Origin: Anomaloglossus baeobatrachus
Lineage: Eukaryota > Chordata > Amphibia > Anura > Aromobatidae
Reading direction: 5' to 3'
Length of the DNA stretch: 64,000 nucleotides
Assembly: GCF_048569485.1 (NCBI RefSeq)
Contig: NW_027442225.1
Span: 1-64,000, forward strand
In this document: one piece after another, positions 46,494 through 56,059 of the stretch
How positions within the stretch are numbered: position 1 is the first letter of the stretch
Layout of the letters: every line of letters begins with the position of its first letter
Made by a program: the position numbers and the translations under genes
Notes under the pieces: model-generated
The model's database searches: none
Told to the model about the DNA's origin: nothing
What the model saw: the letters and a program-made list of their open reading frames with translations, nothing else

Positions 46494-46672
46494 ACAAGAT
46501 ATATATGCAATCTACTGTATATTACATAGTGTATTACATTTTTACAATTTATTACAGTTTGTGTTCTAAAGTTGTATTCCAATAAATATATTTTGTTCTA
46601 TCATAAAAATGATTAAATGTCTGATGTTCACATTGTACTACAATACATTTTTCACTTAACTATACGCAATAT
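46285..46672. repeat. Second inverted repeat around an (AT)n microsatellite
   Basis: About 46285-46455 (with GTGCAATGTGAACATC and TTGGAATACAACTTTAGAAC) recurs inverted at about 46500-46672 (with GTTCTAAAGTTGTATTCCAA and GATGTTCACATTGTAC). The arms are diverged, unlike the adjacent palindrome. (AT)n at 46455-46486 is close to the centre. Confidence 0.85.
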
Positions 46673-47460
46673 ATGTGAGAGTCGCAGTCGGTGCAAGGGA
46701 AATTGATGAGTCGGAGTCGAAGGTTTGGCTTACCGACTCCACAGCCCTGCTAAAAAGATGTGTTTTTAAGGTGCTTCTGAAGCTGCGTAAGTTGTGATTC
46801 ATCCTAACTTCTTGGGGTAGAGCGTTCCAGAGGATTGGTGCAGCTCGGAAGAAGTCTTGGATTCGGGAGTGGGAGGTTCTAATTAGTGTGGATGGTAGTA
46901 GAAAGATATTTGCAGAGCGTAGAGAACGTGTGGGGAGATAGACCGAGAAGAGGGTGGAGATGTAGGGGGGTGCCGTACTGTGGAGAGCTTTGTGGGTAAG
47001 AACAAGCAATTTGAATTGAATCCTGTGATATATGGGCAGCCAGTGCAATGACTGGCACAGAGCAGAGGCATCTGAGTAGTGGTTAGCTAGATAAGTGACC
47101 CTCGCTGCTGCATTAAGGATGGACTGTAGAGGAGAGAGTCTAGTTAGGGGGAGACCAATTAATAGAGTTACAGTAGTCAAGGCAAGAGTGGATCAGGGTC
47201 ACGGTGAGTGTTTTTGTCGTTTCCATTGTGAGAAAGGAGCGGATTTTAGAGATGTTCTTGAGGTGCAAGCGGCAGGAGCGGGCAAGAGATTGTATGTGGT
47301 AGATGGAGAGATCAGTGTCAAGTATAACACCCAGACATAGGGCCTAATGCCTAGGACGTATCGTTGTGCCACACACAGAGAGGGAGATGTCAGGATTAGG
47401 AAGGTTGGAAGACGGAGGGAAAGAAGAAGTTCAGTTTTGGAAAGGTTAAGTTTCAGACAG

Positions 47461-47503
47461 AGCACTACACATGAGGGAGGACGGACCCCGCACTACACAT
47501 GGG
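47461..47503. repeat. Residual 35-bp minisatellite units beyond the LINE
   Basis: GCACTACACATGAGGGAGGA and CCCCGCACTACACATGGGG are units of the array that ends at 36377. They are the true right edge of that array, split off by the LINE insertion and everything nested in it. Confidence 0.92.
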
Positions 47504-47833
47504 GAATTGGTGCAGCTCGATGCTCCTTGTAGTGAGTGGAGAAGGAGACGTCTTCTGGGTTTATTCTTGGTCTGGAGATCCTCCGTTATTATTATTCTTG
47601 TGCTGTATATTATCTTCTATGATTAGTAACTTTCTGTTTTTTATTATTTAGTTCTATGATTTCCAGTTTAATTTTCCTTGCAGAATTTATTTCCCAGAAT
47701 GCCTCACCTGAATTATACTGGACTTTCTGTCACTTGTAGTTCTGCAGCCGACAGAGCAGGGTTATCTGTGCTGTTTTGACCAATGGATCCTCCACGTTCC
47801 CTGTTATCTTCCCTCCTTGTTTCATCTTCTAAT
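47504..47833. other. Unique intronic sequence
   Basis: About 330 bp with no open frame of note. It contains TTCCCAGAATGC at 47691-47702, which resembles half of the ZNF143/Staf site, but the other half is missing at the right spacing. I see no gene. Confidence 0.4.
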
Positions 47834-48171
47834 GCTGCTTTCACACATCCAGTTTTTGCCGTGCTGCAAATTCCGGATTCCGCCGGATCCGTTTTTTTCG
47901 TCATTGTGCCGCATGGCCCCACGTTTCATCCGGCGTGCGCCGGATCTGGTGTAATTTGTTGGTCTGGTGGCCGGAAAGGACGCAGCATGGAACGTTTTGT
48001 CTTCTGCAAAAAACGCATTGCGCCGGATCCGGCGTGTTGTATAATGAAAGCCTATGGGCTATCCGGCGTCATGCATTTTTTAACGAATCCGGCAAACTAT
48101 TCCAGTTTTTGTAACTGAGCTTGCTCTATACAGTATTCATCAGTATTGTAAACTCAGTTCTGGTCGGAAAA

Positions 48172-48571
48172 GTCTCTGTCTCTTTCTCTCTGTCTCTTTC
48201 TCTCTGTCTCTTTCTCTCTGGTCTCTTTCTCTCTGGTCTCTTTCTCTCTGGTCTCTTTCTCTAGGGTCTCTTTCTCTCGGGTCTCTTTCCCTCGCGTCTC
48301 TTTCCCTCGCGTCTCTTTCCCTCGCGTCTCTTTCCCTCGCGTCTCTTTCCCTCGCGTCTCTTTCCCTCGCGTCTCTTTCCCTCGCGTCTCTTTCCCTCGC
48401 GTCTCTTTCCCTCGCGTCTCTTTCCCTCGCGTCTCTTTCCCTCGGGTCTCTTTCCCTCGGGTCTCTTTCCCTCGGGTCTCTTTCCCTCGGGTCTCTTTCC
48501 CTCGGGTCTCTTTCCCTCGGGTCTCTTTCCCTCGGGTCTCTTTCCCTCGGGTCTCTTTCCCTCGGGTCTCT
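48172..48571. repeat. 15-bp minisatellite, about 27 copies
   Basis: The unit is GTCTCTTTCCCTCGC, in three successive variant blocks: TCTCTTTCTCTCTG at left, CCCTCGCG in the middle, CCCTCGGG at right. The unit is stop-free on the minus strand, giving spurious charged Arg-Glu-Arg-Asp frames of 113-165 residues. Confidence 0.95.
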
Positions 48572-48619
48572 CCCCACTCTCTCTCGCCCCACTCTCACCC
48601 ACCCCCAGCTGCCCATTTG

Positions 48620-49560
48620 TACCCAGCTGGGAACCATAATAATAGGGAAGCTGATTTTTTAATTATTTTATGAATTTCATGAAATAATAAAAAAGACATG
48701 GGCTTCGCCTAATTTTTGTGTCCAGCCGGGTACAACTAGGCAGCTGGGGATTGGAATCCACAGTGCAGGGTGGCCCAAGCTTTCTTCCCCCCCCCCCCAT
48801 GCAGCGAATTGCAGTCTGCAGCCACCCCAGAAAATGGTGCGTTCATTGAAGCGCCATCTTCTGGCCGGGTGGCTTGCTGGGTAATAATGGGGTTAGGGCC
48901 AGTTGTGTATTATCAGCTGGCCCTAAGCCCAAAATTCAAGGTGTTACGCCAATATTAGACATGGCCACCATGAATTTCTAGTAAAGATAAAAATATTTTT
49001 CTGTTGTGTGTGTGTGTGTTTTTTTTTTTTTTTAATTAGAAATAAAACAACACAATTAGTGACTCCATCTTTATTGAACTAAAGAACCCCCCCCCCCCCT
49101 CCAACGTAGTCCAGGGTCGAGGGTCCCGCGATGTCCAATCCAGATCCAATATCATCTGATCGGTTTGCCGGAAGGAAGGCAAACCAATCAGATGTATCAA
49201 GATAAAGGACCTGAATCACGACACATAAGCTGATTGTTTAAAAGCAGTTTATCACTGGAAGTCCCAGAGAGGGGTCATTTAACATTTCTACCTTTGGAAT
49301 CCAGAGACGGGTCGAATGACATTCTTTTGTTTACACTCTCTTACAAGACCTTTTGTTGAGGTGGATCAACACAATTGCTCCCTGCAGATTCCTCAGTCAA
49401 TGGCCACATTTACAAATGAAAGGATGCTAATTGGAGCCATCAGAGTTGTCAGTTTGGACTAAGGGTCATTTGACCCTCTTTCGGGACTTCAGGGGGGAGC
49501 TCGAAATTTTTGGGACTTCTAGTGTTACAATCAGCTGATGCATCAGTAAAAAGAAATAAA
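48620..49560. other. Dispersed repeat of unknown family, no gene
   Basis: Non-coding stretch with CCAGCTGGGAACCATAATAA, GTGTCCAGCCGGGTACAACT, poly-C runs (48787-48799 and 49088-49100) and a short (GT)n at 49003-49020. It resembles a dispersed genomic repeat in composition, but I cannot name a family or define its ends. No convincing open frame. Confidence 0.4.
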
Positions 49561-49639
49561 CTATACTCAATTGTGCAGACTCCTGTCCCATCGCTCCAGG
49601 ACCCGCCGGTAATCAGCTGATGCGGTCAAGTAACCGCGG

Positions 49640-49850
49640 TCAGGTGACCGCATCAGCTGATTACCAGCAGGTCCTTGAGCGATCGGACATTCTGCGGAAG
49701 TCTGCAAACACGTGAATGTGAATATTAAAGAAATCTCTCTCTCTACTATTTGTCGAGAGAGATTTCTTTAATATTCATATTCACCTGTCTGCAGACTCCC
49801 GGGAAACGTCCGATCGCACAAGGACCTGACGGCATCAGCTGATCGTTTTA
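49640..49850. repeat. Imperfect hairpin with arms about 90-100 bp
   Basis: CATCAGCTGATTACCAGCAG...GAATATTAAAGAAATCTCTC is repeated inverted as GAGAGATTTCTTTAATATTC...ACCTGACGGCATCAGCTGAT. The innermost 30 bp are perfect; the outer arms are diverged. A third partial copy of the GCATCAGCTGATTACCAGC motif is nearby at 49870-49900. It may be a small foldback element. Confidence 0.8.
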
Positions 49851-50409
49851 GTCCAGCAGTGAAAAGCCGGTGACCACATTAGCTGATTACCAGCGGGTCA
49901 TGGAGCGATCAGACGTGAGTCTGCAGACAGGTGAATATAATTATAAATCTCTCGGCAAATAGAAAAACGGATCCGTTTTTTTAACGGATTCGTTGCATTC
50001 GGTTGTACACATTCTGCGACGGATCCATTGCATCAGGCACACACCGGATTGTGCCTGACAGAAAAAAAACGGATGTGTGAAAGAAGTCTAATAAAAGAGA
50101 GTAGTAAGGTTTCCCGTATGGCCGGTTTATGATTTTAACCCCATTAAAGCTGGAAAATGTTAGGACCAAGGAGAACGTGTTGGAGTAGTCCGATCTGCTG
50201 CACAGTCTCCTCAGATCGGGTTCAATCGGCGCCGGCAGAGAAGAGGGAAGACTACATCTGCACTGTTATATCTTCTCACATGATTTCCCCTCATTATCTA
50301 CAGTTAATTTGTGTTTTTCCCATCATCTCATCCTCTTTACAATAAAGAATCTTTTTTTTGTTTTTATTTATTTCTAAACTAGAGACTTTTTTTGATTGTC
50401 CCAAGAAAA

Positions 50410-51645
50410 ATGAATCAGGACAAAGACCAAATTATGGAGAAGATATTAACCCTGAGTCTGGAGATAATCTTCCATCTTACTGGAGAGGTGAGAGGTTCTG
50501 ATGTCATCACATTACATCATTATCTATGGGAGTAACAGAGGATAGGACCGGGGAGGTGAGAGGTTCTGATGTCATCACATTACATCATCTATGGGGATAA
50601 CAGAGGATATGACCGGGGAGGTGAGAGGTTCTGATGTCATCACATTACATAATTATCTATGGGAATAACAGAGGATATGACCGGGGAGGTGAGAGGCTCT
50701 GATGTCATCACATTACATCATTATCTATGGGGATAACAGAGGATATGACCGGGGAGGTGATGGACTCTGGAAATGTCTGTAGTGATATTATTAATGTCTC
50801 CACACTCAGGATTACACAGTAGTGAAGACCTCTAGTGATTGCTGTCAGGCCCCTGTGTCTGAAGGACGGGGAGGAACCCTGAGCCCAATCCCGGGGCCTC
50901 CACCTCACCCCCGGATACATGAGGATATCCATGACCAGAAGATCCTAGAACTCACCAACAAGATGCTTGAGCTGCTGACTGGAGAGGTGACACTGCTGGG
51001 AATGCTGGGACATTATACAGGACGGCACTGGAGGATTCTGGGTGATGACGGTATCATTGTGTTGTCAGGTTCCTATAAGGTGTCAGGACGTCACCGTCTA
51101 TTTCTCCATGGAGGAGTGGGAGTATCTAGAAGGACACAAGGAGCGGTACAAGGAGGTGATGATGGAGGAGCCCCAGCCCCGCACATCATCAGGTAATAGA
51201 CAGGACTGAATACACCCGGCCTATAATTATCTGTATGTAATAATGATGTCCGTCCTGTCTGTGTCTCCTGCAGGTCTCTCCAGTACGAGGACGACCCCAG
51301 AGAGATGTCCCGCTCCTCCTCCTCCTCCACAGGATCCTCAGGTAGATGGAGATCTCCCCTATGAGGTGTAGACGGCTGTGACCTCCTTGTGTTCAGTCTT
51401 GTTTTCTCCTCCAGTATTAGATGTTTTATACTTGTGTAATGAGAGCGGTGGAGACGGCAGGATCACAGCTGACCACAGACCTCACATGTCCGGATCTTAT
51501 CTCCATTATTCCCGGGGACTTTTACAATATTTTGTTTTGCAGCTTTTGGATCCGGATAAAGATCTGAGCAATATTAATTCTCCAGAGAGAAATGTGAGGG
51601 GCGATCAGCGGAGTAAAGAGGGGATTCCTACAGATCACTGCCCCG
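50410..51645 (+). CDS. KRAB-domain zinc-finger gene, 5' coding exons (partial)
   Basis: Five coding exons, each with AG/GT borders and in phase: 50410-50487 (5' UTR from 50383), 50810-50986, 51069-51192, 51274-51341 and 51543-51645. The ATG at 50410 has A at -3. The first two exons encode a FAX-like module typical of amphibian finger proteins: [17 protein letters not shown], then [11 protein letters not shown] and [15 protein letters not shown]. Exon three encodes [20 protein letters not shown] and [16 protein letters not shown], a KRAB A box with the conserved V-x-F, EW and YKxVM positions. The rest is an acidic, Ser/Pro-rich linker ([25 protein letters not shown]). The last donor, GTGAGT at 51646, leads to no C2H2 finger exon before 64000. 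Family members recruit TRIM28-type corepressors through KRAB and bind DNA by their fingers; here the finger part is not seen. The frame is open throughout. Confidence 0.85.
50488..50760 (+). repeat. Tandem repeat of about 68 bp at the intron 2 start, four copies
   Basis: Each copy begins GAGGTGAGAGGTTCTGATG, so each reproduces the exon 2 splice donor (GAG|GTGAGA), and continues TCATCACATTACATCA and GACCGGGGAG. Only the first donor follows the coding exon. The copies are nearly identical, with one 3-bp deletion. Confidence 0.9.
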
Positions 51646-52030
51646 GTGAGTACAGACCACCCAATAACACACAAGTCACACATTCCTATTTTCCGCTCTT
51701 TGCTGTGTCAGTTTCTCCAGCGGTATATTAACCCTTCATGTAAAATACACATGAAATGTGAATGAATCTGTGATCCCGGTGCAGGTGATAACACAGGATG
51801 TGCAGTTATGTTATAGAGGAGAAATACAGCTGGACATGAATTCTGCCGATGTGAGCGAGGACGAGCTCCAGCTCTTTCCTATTATCCGCTGTCAGGGCTG
51901 ATGAGGGGTTTCTCCAGTTTAGGGACTGAGAATCCATTATCTCCTATTACATTCATGTCAGTGTGTGACAGATACAGAACATGGAGACATAAAGTTAGGG
52001 TCCAGTGTGTTTTAAAAAATTATTTAGGGG
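51646..52030 (+). other. Start of the last visible intron
   Basis: Begins with donor GTGAGTACAG after the fifth coding exon. About 385 bp with no repeats or open frames I can support. Confidence 0.6.
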
Positions 52031-53011
52031 GATGTGACCTGGCTATGGAGAAGTGAAGACACGCGGTGTCTCGGTTTCTGCCGCCGGACCAAATATCAGC
52101 AGATCCACGCAGCCTACAGATCCAGAAAGCAGACTGAGAAAGGGCAGAACAGAACGCAAGGGTGCAACACTGGTTACTCTCAGCACTTTTTCCCCAGGCC
52201 CAGACTGCTAGAAGCCTCCAAGGGACTTCTAAAATGGCAGCCGCTGATCCACACGGTGAAGCTCTGGCTCATACCTGTGCACAAGAAGCCGCAGTTACGT
52301 AGGGGGAGCCTCCTGCATAGCTGACACCGAGCAGCCAGACTCTACTCTGATGTATGAGGTGTCCAGGCATGGAGCATAAGAGTGTGGGTGTTGCAACATG
52401 GACATGGGCCTGGGACCCCAATGCCTTTTGGGTACAAGGCGGATCCCTCTTCTCCAACGTGGTCGGATGGTCGCACAGTGGTCTGGATTGCGACTCACAT
52501 GGTCCCAGAGGGTCAGACACTACATAACAGGAGGATCCTTCCTGATGGGAGATGGAGCTTTGGGCAGGGGACCCCCAATAGTGATGTTCCTGAGAATGCT
52601 GGGTCATTAGTGCACTGCGTGGGCTAACAGGAGTCAGGGGTCCTGACTGAACTTAATGAGTTGCACACACGCTTAAATGCCGTTACCACCAGGGAGGATA
52701 TGGAGGCCTATATTGTTGGTCTAGAACTGGCATACTGCATAGAACTGTCCGCCATGAGAGTGGCTGTGGAAAGGGTCGATGCCTGGAGTCAGCTACACCC
52801 GGTGAAAATCCAGTGCCTTGAAGACTCCTGACAAGCCCAGAGTTCCATATTGGAGCAACATTCCCGCCAGATACAGTACAATAGGAGCTACAGACAAAAT
52901 ATTAGGGTATGTGTCTTGCCAGAATCTGTTAAGTCTAAAGACCTTCCTTGTACACTACAAACCATCTTTAACGATATCCTGGGCAAACCCCCTAGCAAGG
53001 TGTTGCAACTA
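52031..53011 (+). pseudogene. L1/Tx1-type LINE ORF1 fragment
   Basis: Broken plus-strand coding traces. ELHTRLNAVTTREDMEAYIV and SAMRVAVERVDAW (52650-52790) fit the coiled-coil part of an L1-type ORF1 protein. YRQNIRVCVLPESVKSKDLP and TLQTIFNDILGKPPSKVLQL (52880-53010) fit the following RNA-binding domain. Several stops and frame shifts are present. At 53011 the sequence is cut by a Tc1 element in the middle of the domain. The upstream part to 52031 is assigned only by continuity. Confidence 0.6.
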
Positions 53012-54621
53012 CAACCCCTGGCAAAAATTATGGAATCACCTAGCTCTGAGGATGTTCATTCAGTTGTTTATTTTTTTTTAAAAAAAAGCAGATCACAGAC
53101 ATGTCGCAAAACTAAAGTAATTTGAAATGTCAACTTTCTGGCTTGAAGAAAAACTAAAAAAAATCATGAAACCATAATGTTCTAGCCAGTAACTGTTACT
53201 TTTCAAAACGAAACAGGGGGAAAAATTATGGAATCACTCAATTTTGAGGTAAAAATTACGGAATCACCCTGTAAATTTTCATTCCCAAAACGAACACCTG
53301 CATCAAATAAGATCTGCTCGTTAGTCTGCATCTAAAAAGGAGTGATCACACCTTGGTGATCTGTTGTACCAAGTGGACTGACATGAATCATGGCTCCAAC
53401 ACTAGAGATGTCAATTGAAACAAAGGAGAAGATTATCAACCTCTTAAAAGAGGGTAAATAATCACGCAATGTTGCAAAAGATTTTGGTTGTTCAATCAGC
53501 TGTCTAAAATCTGGACCAAATACTAACAACATGGGAAGGTTGTTAAAGGCAAACATACTGGTAGACCAAGGAAGACCTCAAAGCATCAAGACAGGAAATT
53601 TAAAGCAATATGTCTCCAAAACAGGAATTGCACAACAAAACAAATGAGGAACAAATGGGAAGAAACGAGTCAATGTCTGTGACCGAAATGTAAGAAACTG
53701 CCTAAAGGAAATTTGATTTACATACAGAAAAGCTAAACAAAAGCCATCATTTAACACCTAAACAGAAACAAACAAGGTTACAATGGGCTAAGGAAAAGCA
53801 ATCGCGGACTGTGGATGACTAGATGAAAGTAATATTCAGTGATAAATTGCGAATATGCATTGGGTAAGGTGATGATGCTGGTACTTTTGTTTGGTGTCGT
53901 TCTAATGAGATATATAAAGATGACTGCCTGAAGAGAACATGTAAATTTCCACAGTCATTGATGATATGGGGCTGCATGTCAGGTAAAGGCACTGGGGAGA
54001 TGGCTGTCATTACATCTTTAATAAATGCCCAAGTTTACATTGAAATTTTGGACACTTTTCTTATCCCATCAATTGAAAGGATGTTTGGGGTTGATGAAAT
54101 CATTTATCAACATGATAATGCATCCTGCCATAGAGTAAAAACTGAGAAAACATTCCTTAGAAGAAGACACATAAGGTCAATAGTCCGGAATAGTCTGCAA
54201 ATAGTCCAGATCTCAGTCCAATTGAAAATCTTTGGTGGAAGTAGAAGAAAATGGTCCATGACAAGACTCCAACCTGCAAAGCTGATTTGGCAACAGCAAT
54301 CAGAGAAAGTTGGAACCAAATTGATGAAGAGACTGTTTGTCACTCATTAAGTCCATGGCTCAGAGACTCAACTGTTATAAAAGCCAGAGGTGGTGCAACA
54401 AAATACTAATGTATTGGAGTGTTTTTGCTTTTCATGATTCCATAATTTTTCACCGTTTTGGTTTTGAAAAGTAACCATTACTGGCTAGCTCATTATGTTT
54501 TCATGGTTTTTTTTTTAGTGTTTCTTAAAGTCAGCAAGTTGACATTTGAAATTACTTTAAGTTTGTGCCGTCTGTGATCTGCCTTTTTTAAAAAAAAAAA
54601 TTAAACTGAATAAATGAATGG
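53012..54621 (+). mobile_element. Third Tc1-like transposon (Tc1-C), long inverted repeats
   Basis: Begins CAACCCCTGGCAAAAATTAT directly after a TA at 53010-53011. The left arm of about 200 bp (with GGAATCACC repeated several times) is matched inverted at 54425-54621 (CATGATTCCATAATTTTTCA and onward). The outermost 35 bp or so of the right repeat are missing, so the element is truncated there. Confidence 0.85.
53388..54400 (+). pseudogene. Tc1-like transposase of Tc1-C, degraded
   Basis: The start MAPTLEMSIETKEKIINLLK lies near 53388. The best-preserved part, 53958-54350, reads MIWGCMSGKGTGEMAVITSL, YIEILDTFLIPSIERMFGVD and IIYQHDNASCHRVKTE (second catalytic Asp in QHDNASCH). It then shifts frame around the third catalytic site, where only IFGGSRRKW-type remnants replace the expected ENLWWKLK. 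Many stops lie upstream. It is inactive, and older in appearance than Tc1-B. Confidence 0.82.
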
Positions 54622-54814
54622 CATACTCTACACACTGCTCTTACTATTCCAAACCCATAAAATGCTCCACACTATATCCCCTTCACTGTGGACCGGTTTC
54701 TCTGGTTAACTCTTTCAGCCCTGTCAGTATACCTGAAGCCTAAGCTTACCTTTCCAACTAGGGAACTCAGGACTGGTAATTCGAAATCTAATGGCTGGTA
54801 GCACTGCGCCCAGA

Positions 54815-54815
<1 letters not shown>

Positions 54816-54847
<32 letters not shown>
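54816..54847. repeat. (AC)n microsatellite, 16 units
   Basis: Uninterrupted AC dinucleotide run within the intron. Confidence 0.98.
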
Positions 54848-54849
<2 letters not shown>

Positions 54850-55253
54850 GGAGCTTAAACATCCTACTACCACTATACATACGGTATAAACACATTATAC
54901 ATTGTTGTAAAACCAATGATGATGTCTTCAGGGGGTGCAGGTCGCAGACCAATCTTCTACACAAGCACAGGTTCACCTAAAACGGGTATCACACCAGCAC
55001 GACAACCTCAATACAGCCCCGTGCTTTCCATAATGTAAACAAGAAAAAAATTGGTTTAGTGGCTGCTTAGCTCCATTTTCCTGACACAGGTTTCGCCCCA
55101 GCACAACTATCTTGATAGGTCCTTCTCGTTACATATATTTCTTCCACAGTCCACATAATTGCATCTTTCCATTGACCGATTCATTCTGTTAAATGTTTCA
55201 GAAATTTTAAGAAAATGTATTCAGAGGCCATCCACTACGTGTCTTCTAGGGTG

Positions 55254-55760
55254 TGTTGCAGTCTCTCTTTCTAAATTTTGTGCACCCTTGCACATTGTGG
55301 AACACCAGCATGGGCATGACCAGTACTTCGAGCTCTTTACCAGTTTCTTTCACCTGTATAATAAGCTCCACAGATCTCCTCTCTCGGTCGGAGATATTCT
55401 CTGATTTGTTCTCTGTACAGTACCCTCCAATTGACACGTTCTTTCATTGGAGAAGCTATCCATTTCTCTGGATACGGATGTGGCAGACATCGTCCCCAGG
55501 GGTAATTTTGGGGTTCGCCATTACACATAGTGGAACAGCAGCATGGTCACACTTGGTCCTACCCGGGCCTTCACCTGAGCTCTGTACCAGTTACCATCAC
55601 CTGCACAATACGCTCCACATATCTCTTCACTCCCTTGTTGATATATCCTCTGATTTGTTCACTGTATAATACCCTTCACGGGACATGTTCTTTGATTTGA
55701 AAAGCTGTCCATCTCTAATGGTTGTGGATGTGGCAGAAGTCATCCGCAAGGTTGTGCTGA
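55254..55760. repeat. Diverged tandem duplication of about 240 bp
   Basis: Two successive segments share ACATTGTGGAACACCAGCAT / ACATAGTGGAACAGCAGCAT, CTCTGATTTGTTC...GTACAGTACCCT / GTATAATACCCT, and GGATGTGGCAGA. A weaker third copy may precede them from about 55130. Divergence is high, so it is an old tandem repeat. Confidence 0.7.
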
Positions 55761-56059
55761 GTGGACACCGACACTTCAGGCCCCTATCATGGAGGAAGCT
55801 GGGTCCTCATCAAATACACAGCACAATGTCAAAGATTAATGTTACAGACCCTAAATGAATCTGTCGCTCCTGAGCTCAAACTGGCCTGGACACTGGGAGG
55901 GATAATGATAAAAACATCAAGTCTTTACTAAATACATCCAGCATACAAACTCAAGTTGTGGATTCTGTCTCTCCTAAAACATCGAGTAACAAGAAACCAA
56001 GGAAAATGGAAGCAAGTCTGAAGGTCATAAGTGTGTAACTCTAAAGACACAATGCTGAA

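Larger units (their letters stand above)
36751..46749 (+). mobile_element. hAT DNA transposon, 10 kb with nested insertions
   Basis: Terminal inverted repeats begin CAGGGCTGTGCAGTCGGAG at the left and CAGGGCTGTGGAGTCGGTAA (reverse complement) at the right. The flanking 8-bp direct repeat CTAAAAAG (36743-36750 and 46750-46757) is the length expected for hAT elements. The interior holds broken hAT transposase, a double Tc1 element, two MITEs, and a Tc1 split by a Penelope-like element. Subtracting these leaves a few kilobases of original hAT, part of it palindromic AT-rich DNA near the right end. It inserted into the LINE at 36378-47460. Confidence 0.93.
36378..47460 (-). mobile_element. CR1/L2-type LINE, 5'-truncated, split by hAT
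   Basis: The minus-strand 3' end is at 36378-36742: a (TTA)n tail preceded by a segment that on the plus strand reads CTTTATTTCTATAGCGCC. The rest lies at 46750-47460 and encodes an RT C-terminal region with residues LSPLQSILNAAARV, CQSLHWLPIYHRIQFKLLV and ALHSTAPPYISTLF. Without the hAT insertion the LINE is only about 1.1 kb, so it is strongly 5'-truncated. The coding trace has at least one frame shift and several stops. Two units of the 35-bp minisatellite sit on its far side at 47461-47503, which shows that it inserted inside that array. A second copy of the same family is at 56060-56940. Confidence 0.8.
47834..50088. mobile_element. CCGGAT-rich inverted-terminal element, interrupted
   Basis: The left end, GCTGCTTTCACACATCCAG, and the right end, reverse-complemented, ACTTCTTTCACACATCCG, form an inverted pair flanked by TCTAAT. 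Near both ends the sequence is dominated by CCGGATCCG/CGGATCC motifs (47870-48085 and 49968-50070). Between them lie a 15-bp minisatellite, an unrelated dispersed repeat and a hairpin. I infer one MITE-like element later filled by other repeats; two separate copies of one family are also possible. Confidence 0.5.
54622..56059. other. Non-coding intronic stretch
   Basis: No gene seen. It holds a (CA)n microsatellite and a diverged tandem duplication (listed separately). Short open frames here show no similarity that I recognise. Confidence 0.5.

Noticed and set aside
47691-47702. ZNF143/Staf promoter site
   Set aside because: Only the TTCCCAGAATGC half is present; the ACTACAA half is on the other strand about 40 bp away, so an alternative promoter is not supported.
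48140-48637. Charged Arg-Glu-Arg-Asp frame
   Set aside because: Direct translation of the 15-bp minisatellite.
51822-52610. Further coding exons of the KRAB gene after 51646
   Set aside because: Short open stretches lack acceptor/donor pairs in phase and finger motifs; from about 52650 the sequence is LINE ORF1.
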